Positions 1 through 6,842 are shown, numbered from the stretch's first letter. The stretch is 9,808 nucleotides of DNA from M3007 sp033762055 (GCA_033762055.1 JANRLZ010000387.1:1-9808); one strand, 5' to 3'. A program made the numbers and translations. The notes: generated by a model not told the origin, from the letters alone.

Positions 1-2
1 CT

Positions 3-20
3 GGTAAACCAACCGTTTAA
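3..20 (+). other. Possible 3' end of an upstream + strand gene
   Basis: The third forward frame reads Gly-Lys-Pro-Thr-Val and then TAA at 18-20, followed 17 nt later by a strong + strand terminator hairpin. The terminator implies that a rightward gene ends just before it, and this frame gives the most sensible end. Only five codons are visible, so no product can be named; the frame starting at base 2 also stops early (TAA at 5-7) and cannot be excluded. Confidence 0.3.
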
Positions 21-37
21 AGTTCCTCGGTACACTT

Positions 38-76
38 ATGCGCCATCCCCGATTTGCGGGGTGGCGCATATTTTTT
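38..76 (+). terminator. Rho-independent terminator of the upstream gene
   Basis: The arms ATGCGCCATCCCCG (38-51) and CGGGGTGGCGCAT (57-69) pair over 13 bp with one bulged T at 46 and a 5-nt loop (ATTTG). The right arm is followed by A and six T (70-76), which gives polarity to the + strand. It would end transcription of the gene lying left of the window. Confidence 0.85.
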
Positions 77-301
77 GTACCTGATCTATATTCGAAACCG
101 CATCACGATGGTTTGCTGGACAGACCAAAGGAATCAAAGGCAACACAGTGTGGAGGCAAAAAATGGAAACCTTACTTCCTCCTTATGCATAAGGGCATGT
201 ATAGATTTTCCTCTATCCGCTGCAATCGCCAAATTTAGTCCTGGACTGCGTTGGCTTTTTTCGCCGTAGCCTCTCGTCTGCAATAGTCGCCTTGCCCCAA
301 A
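77..301. other. Intergenic stretch with no recognisable gene
   Basis: Short open frames exist on both strands here but none has a family-like sequence, a start context or codon use resembling the neighbouring genes. No tRNA-like cloverleaf or T-loop motif was found by eye. It lies between the + strand terminator and the MITE-like element. Confidence 0.5.
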
Positions 302-469
302 CTAAGGTGTGTCTGAAAAATGCTGGCGAGACAGACAAGAGCGGGTTTTGGGTGCCGGGCAAAGGTGCTTTTGAGGGGAAATCGGGCCATATTGCCCGAA
401 AAAGACCGGAAGAACAGGTTCCAAAAGATGCCTTTTCAGTCCGGCAAGTATTTTTTAGACACACCCTAA
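302..469. mobile_element. MITE-like inverted-repeat element with CTAA flanks
   Basis: The ends of a 160-bp stretch (306-465) are inverted repeats: 306-327 reads GGTGTGTCTGAAAAATGCTGGC, and the reverse complement of 444-465 matches it at 19 of 22 positions. Both ends are flanked by the direct repeat CTAA (302-305 and 466-469), as expected of a 4-bp target duplication. The interior continues to be loosely self-complementary, with a perfect 6-bp hairpin near the centre (TCGGGC 382-387 with GCCCGA 394-399). There is no transposase. A YTAR-type 4-bp target is known for the IS5 group of the IS5 family, so a non-autonomous IS5-like derivative is a reasonable guess, but the parent element is not in the window. 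The open frame at 292-642 that crosses it does not look like a gene. Confidence 0.55.
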
Positions 470-510
470 ATTTGTACGCTTTCGCTGGATCAGGAAAATC
501 TATACATGAT

Positions 511-547
511 AAAAAAAGTGTGGCCCACCTTTACAGAGGGGCCACAC
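511..547 (-). terminator. Rho-independent terminator of the pspC-like gene
   Basis: GTGTGGCCC (518-526) and GGGCCACAC (539-547) form a perfect 9-bp stem around a 12-nt loop. On the - strand the hairpin is followed by seven T (A at 511-517 on the + strand). It lies about 90 nt past the stop codon of the leftward 730-codon gene, with the 3' UTR hairpin at 577-612 between them. Confidence 0.85.
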
Positions 548-576
548 CAAATAAACCAAATCAACTTTATCTTTTC

Positions 577-612
577 AGCCAAAGCGGTTGGATGAACCGG
601 CGATGGTTGGCT
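577..612 (-). other. Second hairpin in the 3' UTR of the pspC-like gene
   Basis: An imperfect extended hairpin: an outer stem AGCCAA (577-582) with TTGGCT (607-612) encloses an inner stem CGGTT (585-589) with AACCG (595-599) and a 5-nt loop. It has no T-run and so is not a terminator by itself. It sits between the stop codon at 639 and the true terminator, and could stabilise the 3' end of the message. Confidence 0.35.
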
Positions 613-638
613 GTTAAGCAATATTCAAAAACAAGTTC

Positions 639-2831
639 CTAATCGCGCTGATTGCGAATTTCGGCGCCGCCATCTACCCGTACCGAACTTTGTCCGGTGG
701 ACAATACCAGCGCATTTTCCCGGGCGAAAAGTCGGGCACGCGTGGCGTCCGAAGCCGCTACTTCTACCCGATCGGCCGTCCAGTTGCTGGCCTCCAGTTC
801 GGCATTGTCGCTCAGACTTACATTCATATAGTGCCCTCGACCCGTCAGATCGAGTGCGGCGCGATCCGACAGCACCACGTTGAATTCAGAAGAGACATCC
901 ATGTACGCTTTGATACGGGTGGCGCCGGAAGCGGTAATATCGGCGCGGCCTTCATCGAACCCGCGGATGATAATCTCGCCGGTATTATCGGCATGAAGCG
1001 AGGTAAAAACCGGGGTCTGGATAAAAATACGCACCGCGCCATTGGTTGATTTTCCGTTGGTCGTGAACGTAATTTTATCGCCGGTCTGGATTTTTTGAAT
1101 TTTATCCTTTTCACCGTTGGGGCCTTCAATTTCTACCCGGAAATCGTCGCCTTTGCGAAATTCTGCAATAAAATCACCTTCAAGGATAAAGTTTTCAAAA
1201 TTCCGGTCGGAACGGTAACCGCGGTCGCCGAGGTTCGGACAATCGGCGCATACGATCCCGTTGGTACCCATTCGGAACACCTTGCCAGGTCGGCGCGAGA
1301 TGTAGTTATTGTTGTTGTTGTCGTCGTATTCATCCAGATCGGCGCCGGCGTAACGGTGAATTTTTTCGTCAAAAACGATGCTTTTCCCCGTCGGCACCTC
1401 GATATTGATACGTACGCGTTGTACCCGCCATTTTTTTCCTTGCGGGATGATATAGGAGGTAGGCGCCAGCAAGGTGTTGCCGTTCAATTGCACCTGATAA
1501 TTTACCATATCGGCGTTTTCCTGTGCCTTGAGATTGGTAGAACCCTGGGCCTTGATCACTTGCGTGGCACGGAACCGACCATCCCTGCTCGGAAAAATGC
1601 GGATTTCCAGCGGACATTTCATCTCCATGCCTTCGTTGCCCAGACGAACATCATCTTCATCAAAATCAAACTCGTTGGTATGGTCGCCTTCGAGCAGGGA
1701 GTTGGGCGCTGCACCCACCCGCAGTGTATCGGACTGGAGTCCTGAAAGATCAATATCTTTCGACACGGTTCCGGTATGGCTGTATTCGCGGGCGGCAAAC
1801 GGCAGTACCGCAAAGGCTGCGATGACACTCATGATAAACAGGCCGGTCAGCGTGCCGGTAGCCCAGGATGGCGTCCGGGTTTTAAACAACAGCCGGGAGA
1901 AAAAGAGCACGAGTGCAATGGCCGGAATACCCAGCAGAAAAAACAGGTTGATCACCGCAAACCAGGTCCAACCTGACGACAAGGGGCTGAAATACTCCAC
2001 ATAGGGCGCGCCGACAAACAGCGTCATGATGCTGCCGATCCAGGCGGCGCCCACGCCGAAAAACAAGGCCAGACCGATCAGGATGGCGATGACAACGGCA
2101 AATTTTGCAATAAAACGCAGCACCAGTCCAAATGCCTGTCCGATGGCGGTCACCCCGGTACTAACGGCGTTTTGCGCCACGGAACTGTTTTTTTTTCCCG
2201 CTTCTGCGCTGAATTCATTGACCCGTTTACCCAGACGGTCGAAGCCTTCTTCCACCTCGCGGGCGATGTTGTCCATGGTTACTTGTTCGCCCCGCATACT
2301 AAGCCGGTCGGCAGCGGTTTTGGCAGGCGGTACGAGAATCCAGATGAGTACGTAAGCCGGCGCCCAGAAACCAAAGGAAGCAAAAGCAAGCAACACAAAA
2401 ATCAGGCGCATCCAGAGCGGGTCTTGAATGCCGAAATAGGCGGAAAGGCCCGAACAGACACCCGCCACTACGGCGTCTTCTTCATCGCGGAAGAGGCGTC
2501 GGCCCGTTTTGGTCGTACTTTTTGCGCTTTTTTTGCCGCCTTGTGCGCTGGCGCTTTGACCAACCGGATCATCGCCGCCAAAATCTTCTGGTTTGCCCAT
2601 AACGGCTACCGCCGCTTCGGCGTCGGGGAGCATCACAATAGTGCGGGAGCCCATGCCCTGGCTGATGAGTTCACCCAGCCGCGCTTCAATATCGCCAATG
2701 ATTTCATCGCGTCCTTCGCTTTCGCTGAAACGCCGGCGAATGCTGTCGAGATACGAATTGAGGTATTCGTAGGCATCGTCATCTATGGTAAGGGCATAAC
2801 CGCCCAGATTGATATTCAGAATCTTGTTCAT
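639..2831 (-). CDS. PspC-domain and GIN-domain multi-pass membrane protein, 730 aa
   Basis: Large envelope protein. A cytoplasmic N-terminal region (about 1-105, starting MNKILNINLGGYALTIDDDA) leads into a PspC domain (about 111-170; GRRLFRDEEDAVVAGVCSGL then a hydrophobic helix ending in IWILVPP). Three more hydrophobic segments lie near 240-270, 288-312 and 326-346. The C-terminal half is probably extracytoplasmic and ends in repetitive beta-strand turns (about 549-726, with SGATRI, LSDRAAL, LSDNAEL and SDATRA), which match the GIN/DUF2807 adhesin-head type. PspC is named for the phage-shock/envelope-stress regulator; the function of these long Bacteroidota fusions is not established. The gene begins 9 nt after padR ends, so the two are very probably co-transcribed and PadR-controlled. 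A run of five Asn (505-509) lies in the linker. No Shine-Dalgarno is seen; the start is chosen because the typical family N-terminus begins there. The domain calls are confident, the role is not. Confidence 0.92.
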   Translation of the reverse strand: MNKILNINLGGYALTIDDDAYEYLNSYLDSIRRRFSESEGRDEIIGDIEARLGELISQGMGSRTIVMLPDAEAAVAVMGKPEDFGGDDPVGQSASAQGGKKSAKSTTKTGRRLFRDEEDAVVAGVCSGLSAYFGIQDPLWMRLIFVLLAFASFGFWAPAYVLIWILVPPAKTAADRLSMRGEQVTMDNIAREVEEGFDRLGKRVNEFSAEAGKKNSSVAQNAVSTGVTAIGQAFGLVLRFIAKFAVVIAILIGLALFFGVGAAWIGSIMTLFVGAPYVEYFSPLSSGWTWFAVINLFFLLGIPAIALVLFFSRLLFKTRTPSWATGTLTGLFIMSVIAAFAVLPFAAREYSHTGTVSKDIDLSGLQSDTLRVGAAPNSLLEGDHTNEFDFDEDDVRLGNEGMEMKCPLEIRIFPSRDGRFRATQVIKAQGSTNLKAQENADMVNYQVQLNGNTLLAPTSYIIPQGKKWRVQRVRINIEVPTGKSIVFDEKIHRYAGADLDEYDDNNNNNYISRRPGKVFRMGTNGIVCADCPNLGDRGYRSDRNFENFILEGDFIAEFRKGDDFRVEIEGPNGEKDKIQKIQTGDKITFTTNGKSTNGAVRIFIQTPVFTSLHADNTGEIIIRGFDEGRADITASGATRIKAYMDVSSEFNVVLSDRAALDLTGRGHYMNVSLSDNAELEASNWTADRVEVAASDATRARLFARENALVLSTGQSSVRVDGGAEIRNQRD

Positions 2832-2840
2832 TGCTTGAAG

Positions 2841-3242
2841 TTAGTGGTTGGTTGTCGGTTCGGCTGCCGGATCCTCGGCAGGCGTTTCACTTTTGCGGCT
2901 TTTTTTGGCAGTGGGTGGTTTGCCGATGGTTTGACCAACCGACTGCACCAATTGATGCCAGCTGGAACTGAGGGCATCCAGGAACTGTCGCCCCAGGTCT
3001 GTGATTTTGAAGTACTTGCGCGGCGGACCGGCGTTGCTTTCGCGCCAGGTGTAGTCGAGCAGTCCGTCATTTTTCAGCCGGGTGAGCAAGGGATAGAGGG
3101 TACCTTCCACGACGATCAAATCATTGGCTTTCAGCCTTGAAATGATATCGCTCGGATACACCTCGTCCTCTTCGATGATGGCAAGGATGCAGAGTTCGAG
3201 CACGCCTTTGCGCATCTGTGCTTTTGCATTTTCGATATCCAT
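2841..3242 (-). CDS. PadR-family winged-helix transcriptional regulator, 133 aa
   Basis: A DNA-binding repressor-type protein acting in the cytoplasm. Residues about 10-88 form the PadR winged helix: RKGVLELCILAII begins helix 1, EGTLYPLLTRLKNDGLL (46-62) is the signature helix 3, and GPPRKYFKITDLG (72-84) is the wing. A short helix (about 88-105) would be the dimerisation helix of a PadR-s2-type protein. The Lys/Pro/Glu-rich tail (106-133) looks disordered. Its stop is 9 nt before the start of the PspC/GIN gene; PadR next to PspC is a recurrent arrangement in Bacteroidota, and PadR proteins usually repress their own operon. A perfect dyad lies 26 nt upstream of the start. The ligand or signal is unknown. 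Confidence 0.93.
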   Translation of the reverse strand: MDIENAKAQMRKGVLELCILAIIEEDEVYPSDIISRLKANDLIVVEGTLYPLLTRLKNDGLLDYTWRESNAGPPRKYFKITDLGRQFLDALSSSWHQLVQSVGQTIGKPPTAKKSRKSETPAEDPAAEPTTNH

Positions 3243-3268
3243 AGTTTTTACATTGTTCAGTTGTGTTG

Positions 3269-3286
3269 CATCGGCGATTACCGATG
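3269..3286. promoter_or_regulatory. Dyad upstream of padR, candidate operator or leader hairpin
   Basis: CATCGG-N6-CCGATG is a perfect 6-6-6 inverted repeat, 26-44 nt before the padR ATG. PadR proteins are dimers that bind dyads near their own promoters, so this is a candidate autoregulatory operator. It differs from the ATGT-N8-ACAT dyad known for the classical PadR, and it could equally be a small hairpin in the leader. No clear TAnnTTTG box was found next to it (nearest, reading leftward, is TAACTTCA with two mismatches). Confidence 0.3.
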
Positions 3287-3331
3287 AAGTTAAGAAAGGT
3301 TGTTTTCGTAGCTACTGCTATTGTTGTTGTT

Positions 3332-3904
3332 TTACAGGCGGGAAAACCCGACCATTTTCAAAACGAATGTTTCTGCAAAAAAGAAGAGTACCAGACACGC
3401 TGCCACGGCAACAATGCGCAGGACTGCTGATTTCATGTCTGCTTTGTCTGGGTACAGGGGCATCGTCAAAACACGGATGGCGCCCAACACTTTTTGCCGG
3501 TTGAAGTAGAGAATCAGACACAGCAAAAACAAATAAAAGGCAGCGCTCATAATGGCGTCTTTTACCTCGTACACCGCATCTACCACTATAATATTGATCA
3601 ATACGGGCATTAAAATCGCTACGCCCAACAATTTGGTGCGCTCGGCAAGCAGCAGCAGTCCGCCGCTGATTTGCGCCAGCCCGATAAACAGGATGTATGC
3701 CTGCGAGTAGCCAAAAAACGTCCAGGCAAGTTCAAAGGCGCCCAATTCAGCCACTGTTTTATGGGCGATTTTTTCGGGGAGATGGCCGTGTCGGTAAAAC
3801 TGGCCGCCGGCAATTTTCCCCAGCCCATACAGGCCAATCATAACAAATACGTACCATCGTGCGGCCAGTTCAGCAATGCGGGACAGGTGGCGTTGAGCGA
3901 ACAT
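3332..3904 (-). CDS. DoxX-like integral membrane protein, 190 aa
   Basis: A polytopic inner-membrane protein with about five hydrophobic segments: residues 16-34, 60-85, 92-112, 118-134 and 160-183. The pattern of a first helix with GLYGLGK, a conserved second pair with SQAYILFIGLAQISGGLLLL (67-86), and a total length under 200 aa resembles the DoxX/DoxX-like superfamily; no active-site motif is visible, so only the family-level name is offered. Its ATG is 4 nt after the stop of the small secreted protein upstream, which points to co-transcription and perhaps coupling. The gap to padR is 89 nt and has no terminator, so read-through into padR-pspC is possible. Substrate and role are unknown. 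Confidence 0.75.
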   Translation of the reverse strand: MFAQRHLSRIAELAARWYVFVMIGLYGLGKIAGGQFYRHGHLPEKIAHKTVAELGAFELAWTFFGYSQAYILFIGLAQISGGLLLLAERTKLLGVAILMPVLINIIVVDAVYEVKDAIMSAAFYLFLLCLILYFNRQKVLGAIRVLTMPLYPDKADMKSAVLRIVAVAACLVLFFFAETFVLKMVGFSRL

Positions 3905-3908
3905 AATG

Positions 3909-4130
3909 TTATTCTACGACGGGCAAGGCAAGATCTATAGAGTCGGTTGGAGCGACGGGCGCTTTTTTCTTTAGTACTTTGGGACTCAGGCTGATCATGC
4001 CGGGGTTGAAAAAACGTTCTTCGTTGCGGGGGGCGGAGGGGCCGGGCATTTGCTCGGCGGCAGCCAGGCCGGTCAGAACCATAGCGACGAAGGTGAGGAC
4101 GGTAAGGGTAATTTTAACTTTTGGTTGCAT
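3909..4130 (-). CDS. Small secreted protein of unknown function, 73 aa
   Basis: A short protein starting MQPKVKITLTVLTF with a clear signal peptide: positive residues at 4 and 6, a hydrophobic core at about 7-22, and an Ala-rich cleavage region (GLAAAEQ, about 21-27). The mature part is about 48 residues, Pro-rich, with a Lys cluster (KVLKKK, 51-56) and an acidic C-terminus. No lipobox Cys is seen. The open frame extends 57 nt further upstream, but that extension overlaps a good - strand promoter (4151-4182) and spoils the signal peptide, so ATG at 4130 is the likely start. It is 4 nt ahead of the DoxX-like gene. I do not recognise a family. Confidence 0.7.
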   Translation of the reverse strand: MQPKVKITLTVLTFVAMVLTGLAAAEQMPGPSAPRNEERFFNPGMISLSPKVLKKKAPVAPTDSIDLALPVVE

Positions 4131-4150
4131 AGCGACTGTTGTTGGTGGTG

Positions 4151-4182
4151 CAAAGATAATGGCACGGAAAGGTTCTTTGCAA
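4151..4182 (-). promoter_or_regulatory. Bacteroidota-type promoter of the secreted-protein/DoxX pair
   Basis: Reading leftward, TATCTTTG (CAAAGATA at 4151-4158) is a perfect TAnnTTTG -7 box, and TTG (CAA at 4180-4182) lies 21 nt upstream of it as the -33 element. Transcription would start near 4144, giving a leader of about 14 nt before the ATG at 4130. This supports the shorter start of that gene. Confidence 0.65.
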
Positions 4183-4232
4183 TACATAGAACCTATTTTG
4201 ACCGGGTACTATTGTAAATTTTGCATCCTTGT

Positions 4233-4263
4233 TTTGCATAAAATATTGATTTATAAAACTTTG
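4233..4263 (+). promoter_or_regulatory. Candidate promoter of the 75-aa membrane protein/WD40 pair
   Basis: TTTG at 4233-4236 is followed after 19 nt by AAACTTTG (4256-4263), one mismatch from TAnnTTTG. Transcription would start near 4270 and give a leader of about 74 nt that is almost pure A/T in its first half. Another near match (AAATTTTG, ending at 4223) is a rival, so the exact site is uncertain. Confidence 0.4.
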
Positions 4264-4343
4264 TATGAAAAAAATTTTTAAAAAAAATTTTAAAAAATTC
4301 ATCCGCCCACCCGAATTTCGCCACCTACAAAGCAACATTTAAC

Positions 4344-4571
4344 ATGAAATTACTTTTCCCCACCCTTCTGCGCGCTGTTTTGGTATTTGCCGTCGCCTGC
4401 CTTGTGCAGTACCTGATACCCTGGTATTTTTTAGCCGGTGGCGGCATTGCTGCCGGGCTTTTTATGTTAAAAACCAGCGATGATCGCCCCATGGCATTGG
4501 GAATGCTGATTGGCAGTGTGGCGTTTGGCATTTTTGCCTACTTCATGGCGCAGATTTTTCCGGTTCAATAA
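4344..4571 (+). CDS. Small hydrophobic membrane protein of unknown function, 75 aa
   Basis: Almost entirely hydrophobic, with segments at about 7-24, 27-43 and 50-70, and one charged loop (KTSDDRP, 43-49) between the second and third. This is too small for a catalytic fold; such proteins are usually accessory or structural membrane proteins. The ATG follows an AT-rich leader and has no Shine-Dalgarno, which is usual in the phylum. The WD40 gene begins 9 nt after its stop and in the same frame, so the two are probably one transcript. I do not recognise a family name. Confidence 0.7.
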   Translation: MKLLFPTLLRAVLVFAVACLVQYLIPWYFLAGGGIAAGLFMLKTSDDRPMALGMLIGSVAFGIFAYFMAQIFPVQ

Positions 4572-4580
4572 AGAGATCAG

Positions 4581-5492
4581 GTGCTCGAGGTAAAAAAAAT
4601 ACATACCTGCACGGGTCACCGTGCTGCCCTTTATGCGCTGGCGCCCGGTCGCAGCAGCCGCCATTTCATCACCGCCGGCGGGGATGGATGGGTTGTGGAA
4701 TGGGATTTGGACCGTCCGGAAAACGGCCAATTGATCGCTTCGACAGAACAGCAGGTGTTTTCGCTTTGCACCCTGTCCGACCGGCGTCGCATCGTAGCAG
4801 GAAATATGCATGGAGGGCTGCATTGGGTGGATCGTGATGCGCCCGAAAACAGCCGTAACGTGCAACATCATCGAAAAGGGGTTTACACCTTGGGCGCTAC
4901 CGGCGATTCACTTTTCAGCGGCGGTGGCGACGGACTACTGACACGCTGGGATACAGGGCGGGCAGGCAGCATGGAAAGCATCGAATTGTCGTATCAGGCT
5001 TTACGCGCATGGGCCTGGTCAGACGGTCGCGCCGAGATTGCCGTGGGAGCAAGCGACAACAACATTTATGTATTGGATGCCGCCACCCTTGCCGTTCGAA
5101 AAGTATTGCAGGCGGCCCACACCCTTTCTGTTTTTTGCGTCGCTTATTCGCCCGACGGGCAATACCTGCTGAGCGGCGGGCGCGACGCTATGTTGCGGGT
5201 GTGGGATATTGGCCGGAATTTCAAACTGTTATCAGAACAGCCTGCACATTGGTACACCATCAATCACCTCGTTTATTCGCCTGATGGCGCCCTGTTTGCC
5301 ACAGCAAGCCGGGATAAAACCTTTAAAATCTGGGATGCCCGCACCTTTGAACTCCTGAAAGTAGTAGACACCCTCCGTTATGGCGCACATACCCGGTCAG
5401 TGAATCGGCTGCTTTGGCTGCCGGATTGCCTGGTTTCCTGCGGCGACGACGGTTTGGCTATGTTGTGGAAAATTGAACACAGCGCCACGTAG
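4581..5492 (+). CDS. WD40-repeat protein, probable seven-bladed propeller, 303 aa
   Basis: Seven WD-type repeats fill the whole protein. The blade-ending motifs are EWD (40-42), HWV (81-83), RWD (122-124), VLD (164-166), VWD (207-209), IWD (250-252) and LWK (295-297), with GH/H-SV starts and SPDG turns (190-193, 233-236). No signal peptide or membrane segment is visible, so it is likely a cytoplasmic protein-interaction scaffold; no enzyme domain is fused to it. The start is GTG: the same frame has a stop at 4569-4571, leaving GTG at 4581 as the only start before the first repeat. It follows the 75-aa membrane protein by 9 nt. The binding partner is unknown. Confidence 0.88.
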   Translation: MLEVKKIHTCTGHRAALYALAPGRSSRHFITAGGDGWVVEWDLDRPENGQLIASTEQQVFSLCTLSDRRRIVAGNMHGGLHWVDRDAPENSRNVQHHRKGVYTLGATGDSLFSGGGDGLLTRWDTGRAGSMESIELSYQALRAWAWSDGRAEIAVGASDNNIYVLDAATLAVRKVLQAAHTLSVFCVAYSPDGQYLLSGGRDAMLRVWDIGRNFKLLSEQPAHWYTINHLVYSPDGALFATASRDKTFKIWDARTFELLKVVDTLRYGAHTRSVNRLLWLPDCLVSCGDDGLAMLWKIEHSAT

Positions 5493-5515
5493 TGCAAAGT
5501 CGCTATTTCTTGCCG

Positions 5516-5544
5516 TTTGAAATTCGCAACATCCGCTAACTTTG
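5516..5544 (+). promoter_or_regulatory. Bacteroidota-type promoter of hmgA
   Basis: TAACTTTG (5537-5544) is a perfect TAnnTTTG -7 box. TTTG at 5516-5519 is the nearest -33 element, with a 17-nt gap that is slightly short; TTG at 5510-5512 would give 24. Transcription would start near 5551, leaving an A-rich leader of about 40 nt. It makes hmgA independent of the WD40 gene. Confidence 0.6.
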
Positions 5545-5591
5545 TCTGCCCAAAAGCAGGTGCAAACATTTGAAAAGAACATTTCCCAACC

Positions 5592-6755
5592 ATGCATTAT
5601 CATTCGCTCGGCCATTTTCCCCAAAAACGACATACCCAGTTCCGCAAGCCGGACGGATCGTTGTACCACGAAGAATTGTTTAGCACAGAGGGTTTCAGCA
5701 ACAATTATTCCCTGCTTTATCACGTACACCCCCCCACTCAGATCGTTCAGGTGGGCGATCCCTACAGTGTGGCCGCCAAAACCATTCACGACAAACAACT
5801 TAAACATCGCTGTCTCAAAGGATTTAATATCGAGCCGGAAGACGATTACCTGCGCTCACGCAAGGCGGTTTTGGTCAATAGCGATTGCAAGATTATTCTC
5901 GCCGCTCCGCGAAAAAGCATGGACGGTTATTTCTACAAAAATGCCGATGCCGATGAAGTAATTTTTATCCATGAAGGAACGGGAAAACTCCTGACGATGT
6001 ACGGCGTCTTGCCGTTTGAATACGGTGATTACGTGGTCGTACCGCGCGGCACCACTTACCAGCTGCAATTCGACGGGCCCGACAATCGCCTGTTTATCGT
6101 GGAAAGCACCGGCCCCATCACGACCCCCAAACGTTATCGCAACGCATTCGGACAACTGATGGAACACGCGCCTTTCTGCGAACGTGATATTCGAAAACCC
6201 GTTGATCTGGAAACCCGCGAAGAGCGCGGCGATTTTCTTTTTTATATCAAAAAACAGGACCACATTTATCCATATCACTACCTCAATCATCCTTTTGATG
6301 TTGTGGGCTGGGATGGCTACGTGTACCCTTATGCATTCAGTATTCACAATTTTGAACCCATTACCGGTCGCGTTCACCAGCCCCCTCCGGTACATCAGAC
6401 CTTTGATGGCCATAATTTTGTGATCTGTTCTTTTGTTCCGCGGCTTTTCGACTATCACCCGTTGGCCATTCCGGCGCCCTACAACCACTCCAATATTGAT
6501 TCGGATGAGGTATTGTATTATGTAGACGGCGACTTTATGAGCCGCAAACACGTGGAACGCGGGATGATTACCCTGCACCCCGGCGGTATACCCCACGGCC
6601 CACACCTCGGAACCGTGGAAAAAAGTATCGGCGCCAAAGAAACCCGCGAACTGGCGGTCATGGTTGACACCTTCCGTCCACTCCTCATGACCGAATACGC
6701 GGCAGGCGTGGAAGATGGAGCGTACTATCGTTCCTGGCTGCCGGACAAGCCCTGA
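5592..6755 (+). CDS. hmgA: Homogentisate 1,2-dioxygenase, short bacterial type, 387 aa
   Basis: A cytoplasmic non-haem Fe(II) dioxygenase that opens the ring of homogentisate to 4-maleylacetoacetate in tyrosine and phenylalanine breakdown. The protein has the double-cupin form of the family, beginning MHYHSLGHFPQKRHTQFRKP. Likely iron ligands are His299 and Glu306 in NHSNIDSDEVLYY and His335 in HPGGIPHGPH, by analogy with His335, Glu341 and His371 of the human enzyme. The His-to-Glu spacing is seven here against six in the human protein, a difference seen in the short (about 390 aa) bacterial type; the human enzyme has about 445 residues. It has its own promoter at 5516-5544. No maleylacetoacetate isomerase, fumarylacetoacetase or HPPD gene lies beside it. 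The ATG has no Shine-Dalgarno but begins at the conserved N-terminus. Confidence 0.92.
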   Translation: MHYHSLGHFPQKRHTQFRKPDGSLYHEELFSTEGFSNNYSLLYHVHPPTQIVQVGDPYSVAAKTIHDKQLKHRCLKGFNIEPEDDYLRSRKAVLVNSDCKIILAAPRKSMDGYFYKNADADEVIFIHEGTGKLLTMYGVLPFEYGDYVVVPRGTTYQLQFDGPDNRLFIVESTGPITTPKRYRNAFGQLMEHAPFCERDIRKPVDLETREERGDFLFYIKKQDHIYPYHYLNHPFDVVGWDGYVYPYAFSIHNFEPITGRVHQPPPVHQTFDGHNFVICSFVPRLFDYHPLAIPAPYNHSNIDSDEVLYYVDGDFMSRKHVERGMITLHPGGIPHGPHLGTVEKSIGAKETRELAVMVDTFRPLLMTEYAAGVEDGAYYRSWLPDKP

Positions 6756-6842
6756 CCGCTTGCTATTATTCGTTGACGTTAGAAACTGTTTTAAACCGAA
6801 GGAGGCATTAAGGCAGTTTTTTACCTTCAAAATCAATTGTTT

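Noticed and set aside
38..269. Two short + strand open frames after the first terminator
   Set aside because: They begin inside the terminator stem, overlap each other in different frames and show no start context.
292..642. A 116-codon open frame on the + strand in the left intergenic region
   Set aside because: It spans the inverted-repeat element, a terminator hairpin and the end of the pspC-like gene; the translation has no protein-like features.
2172..3140. A 322-codon open frame on the + strand opposite pspC-padR
   Set aside because: It crosses the boundary of two clear - strand genes and has no family resemblance.
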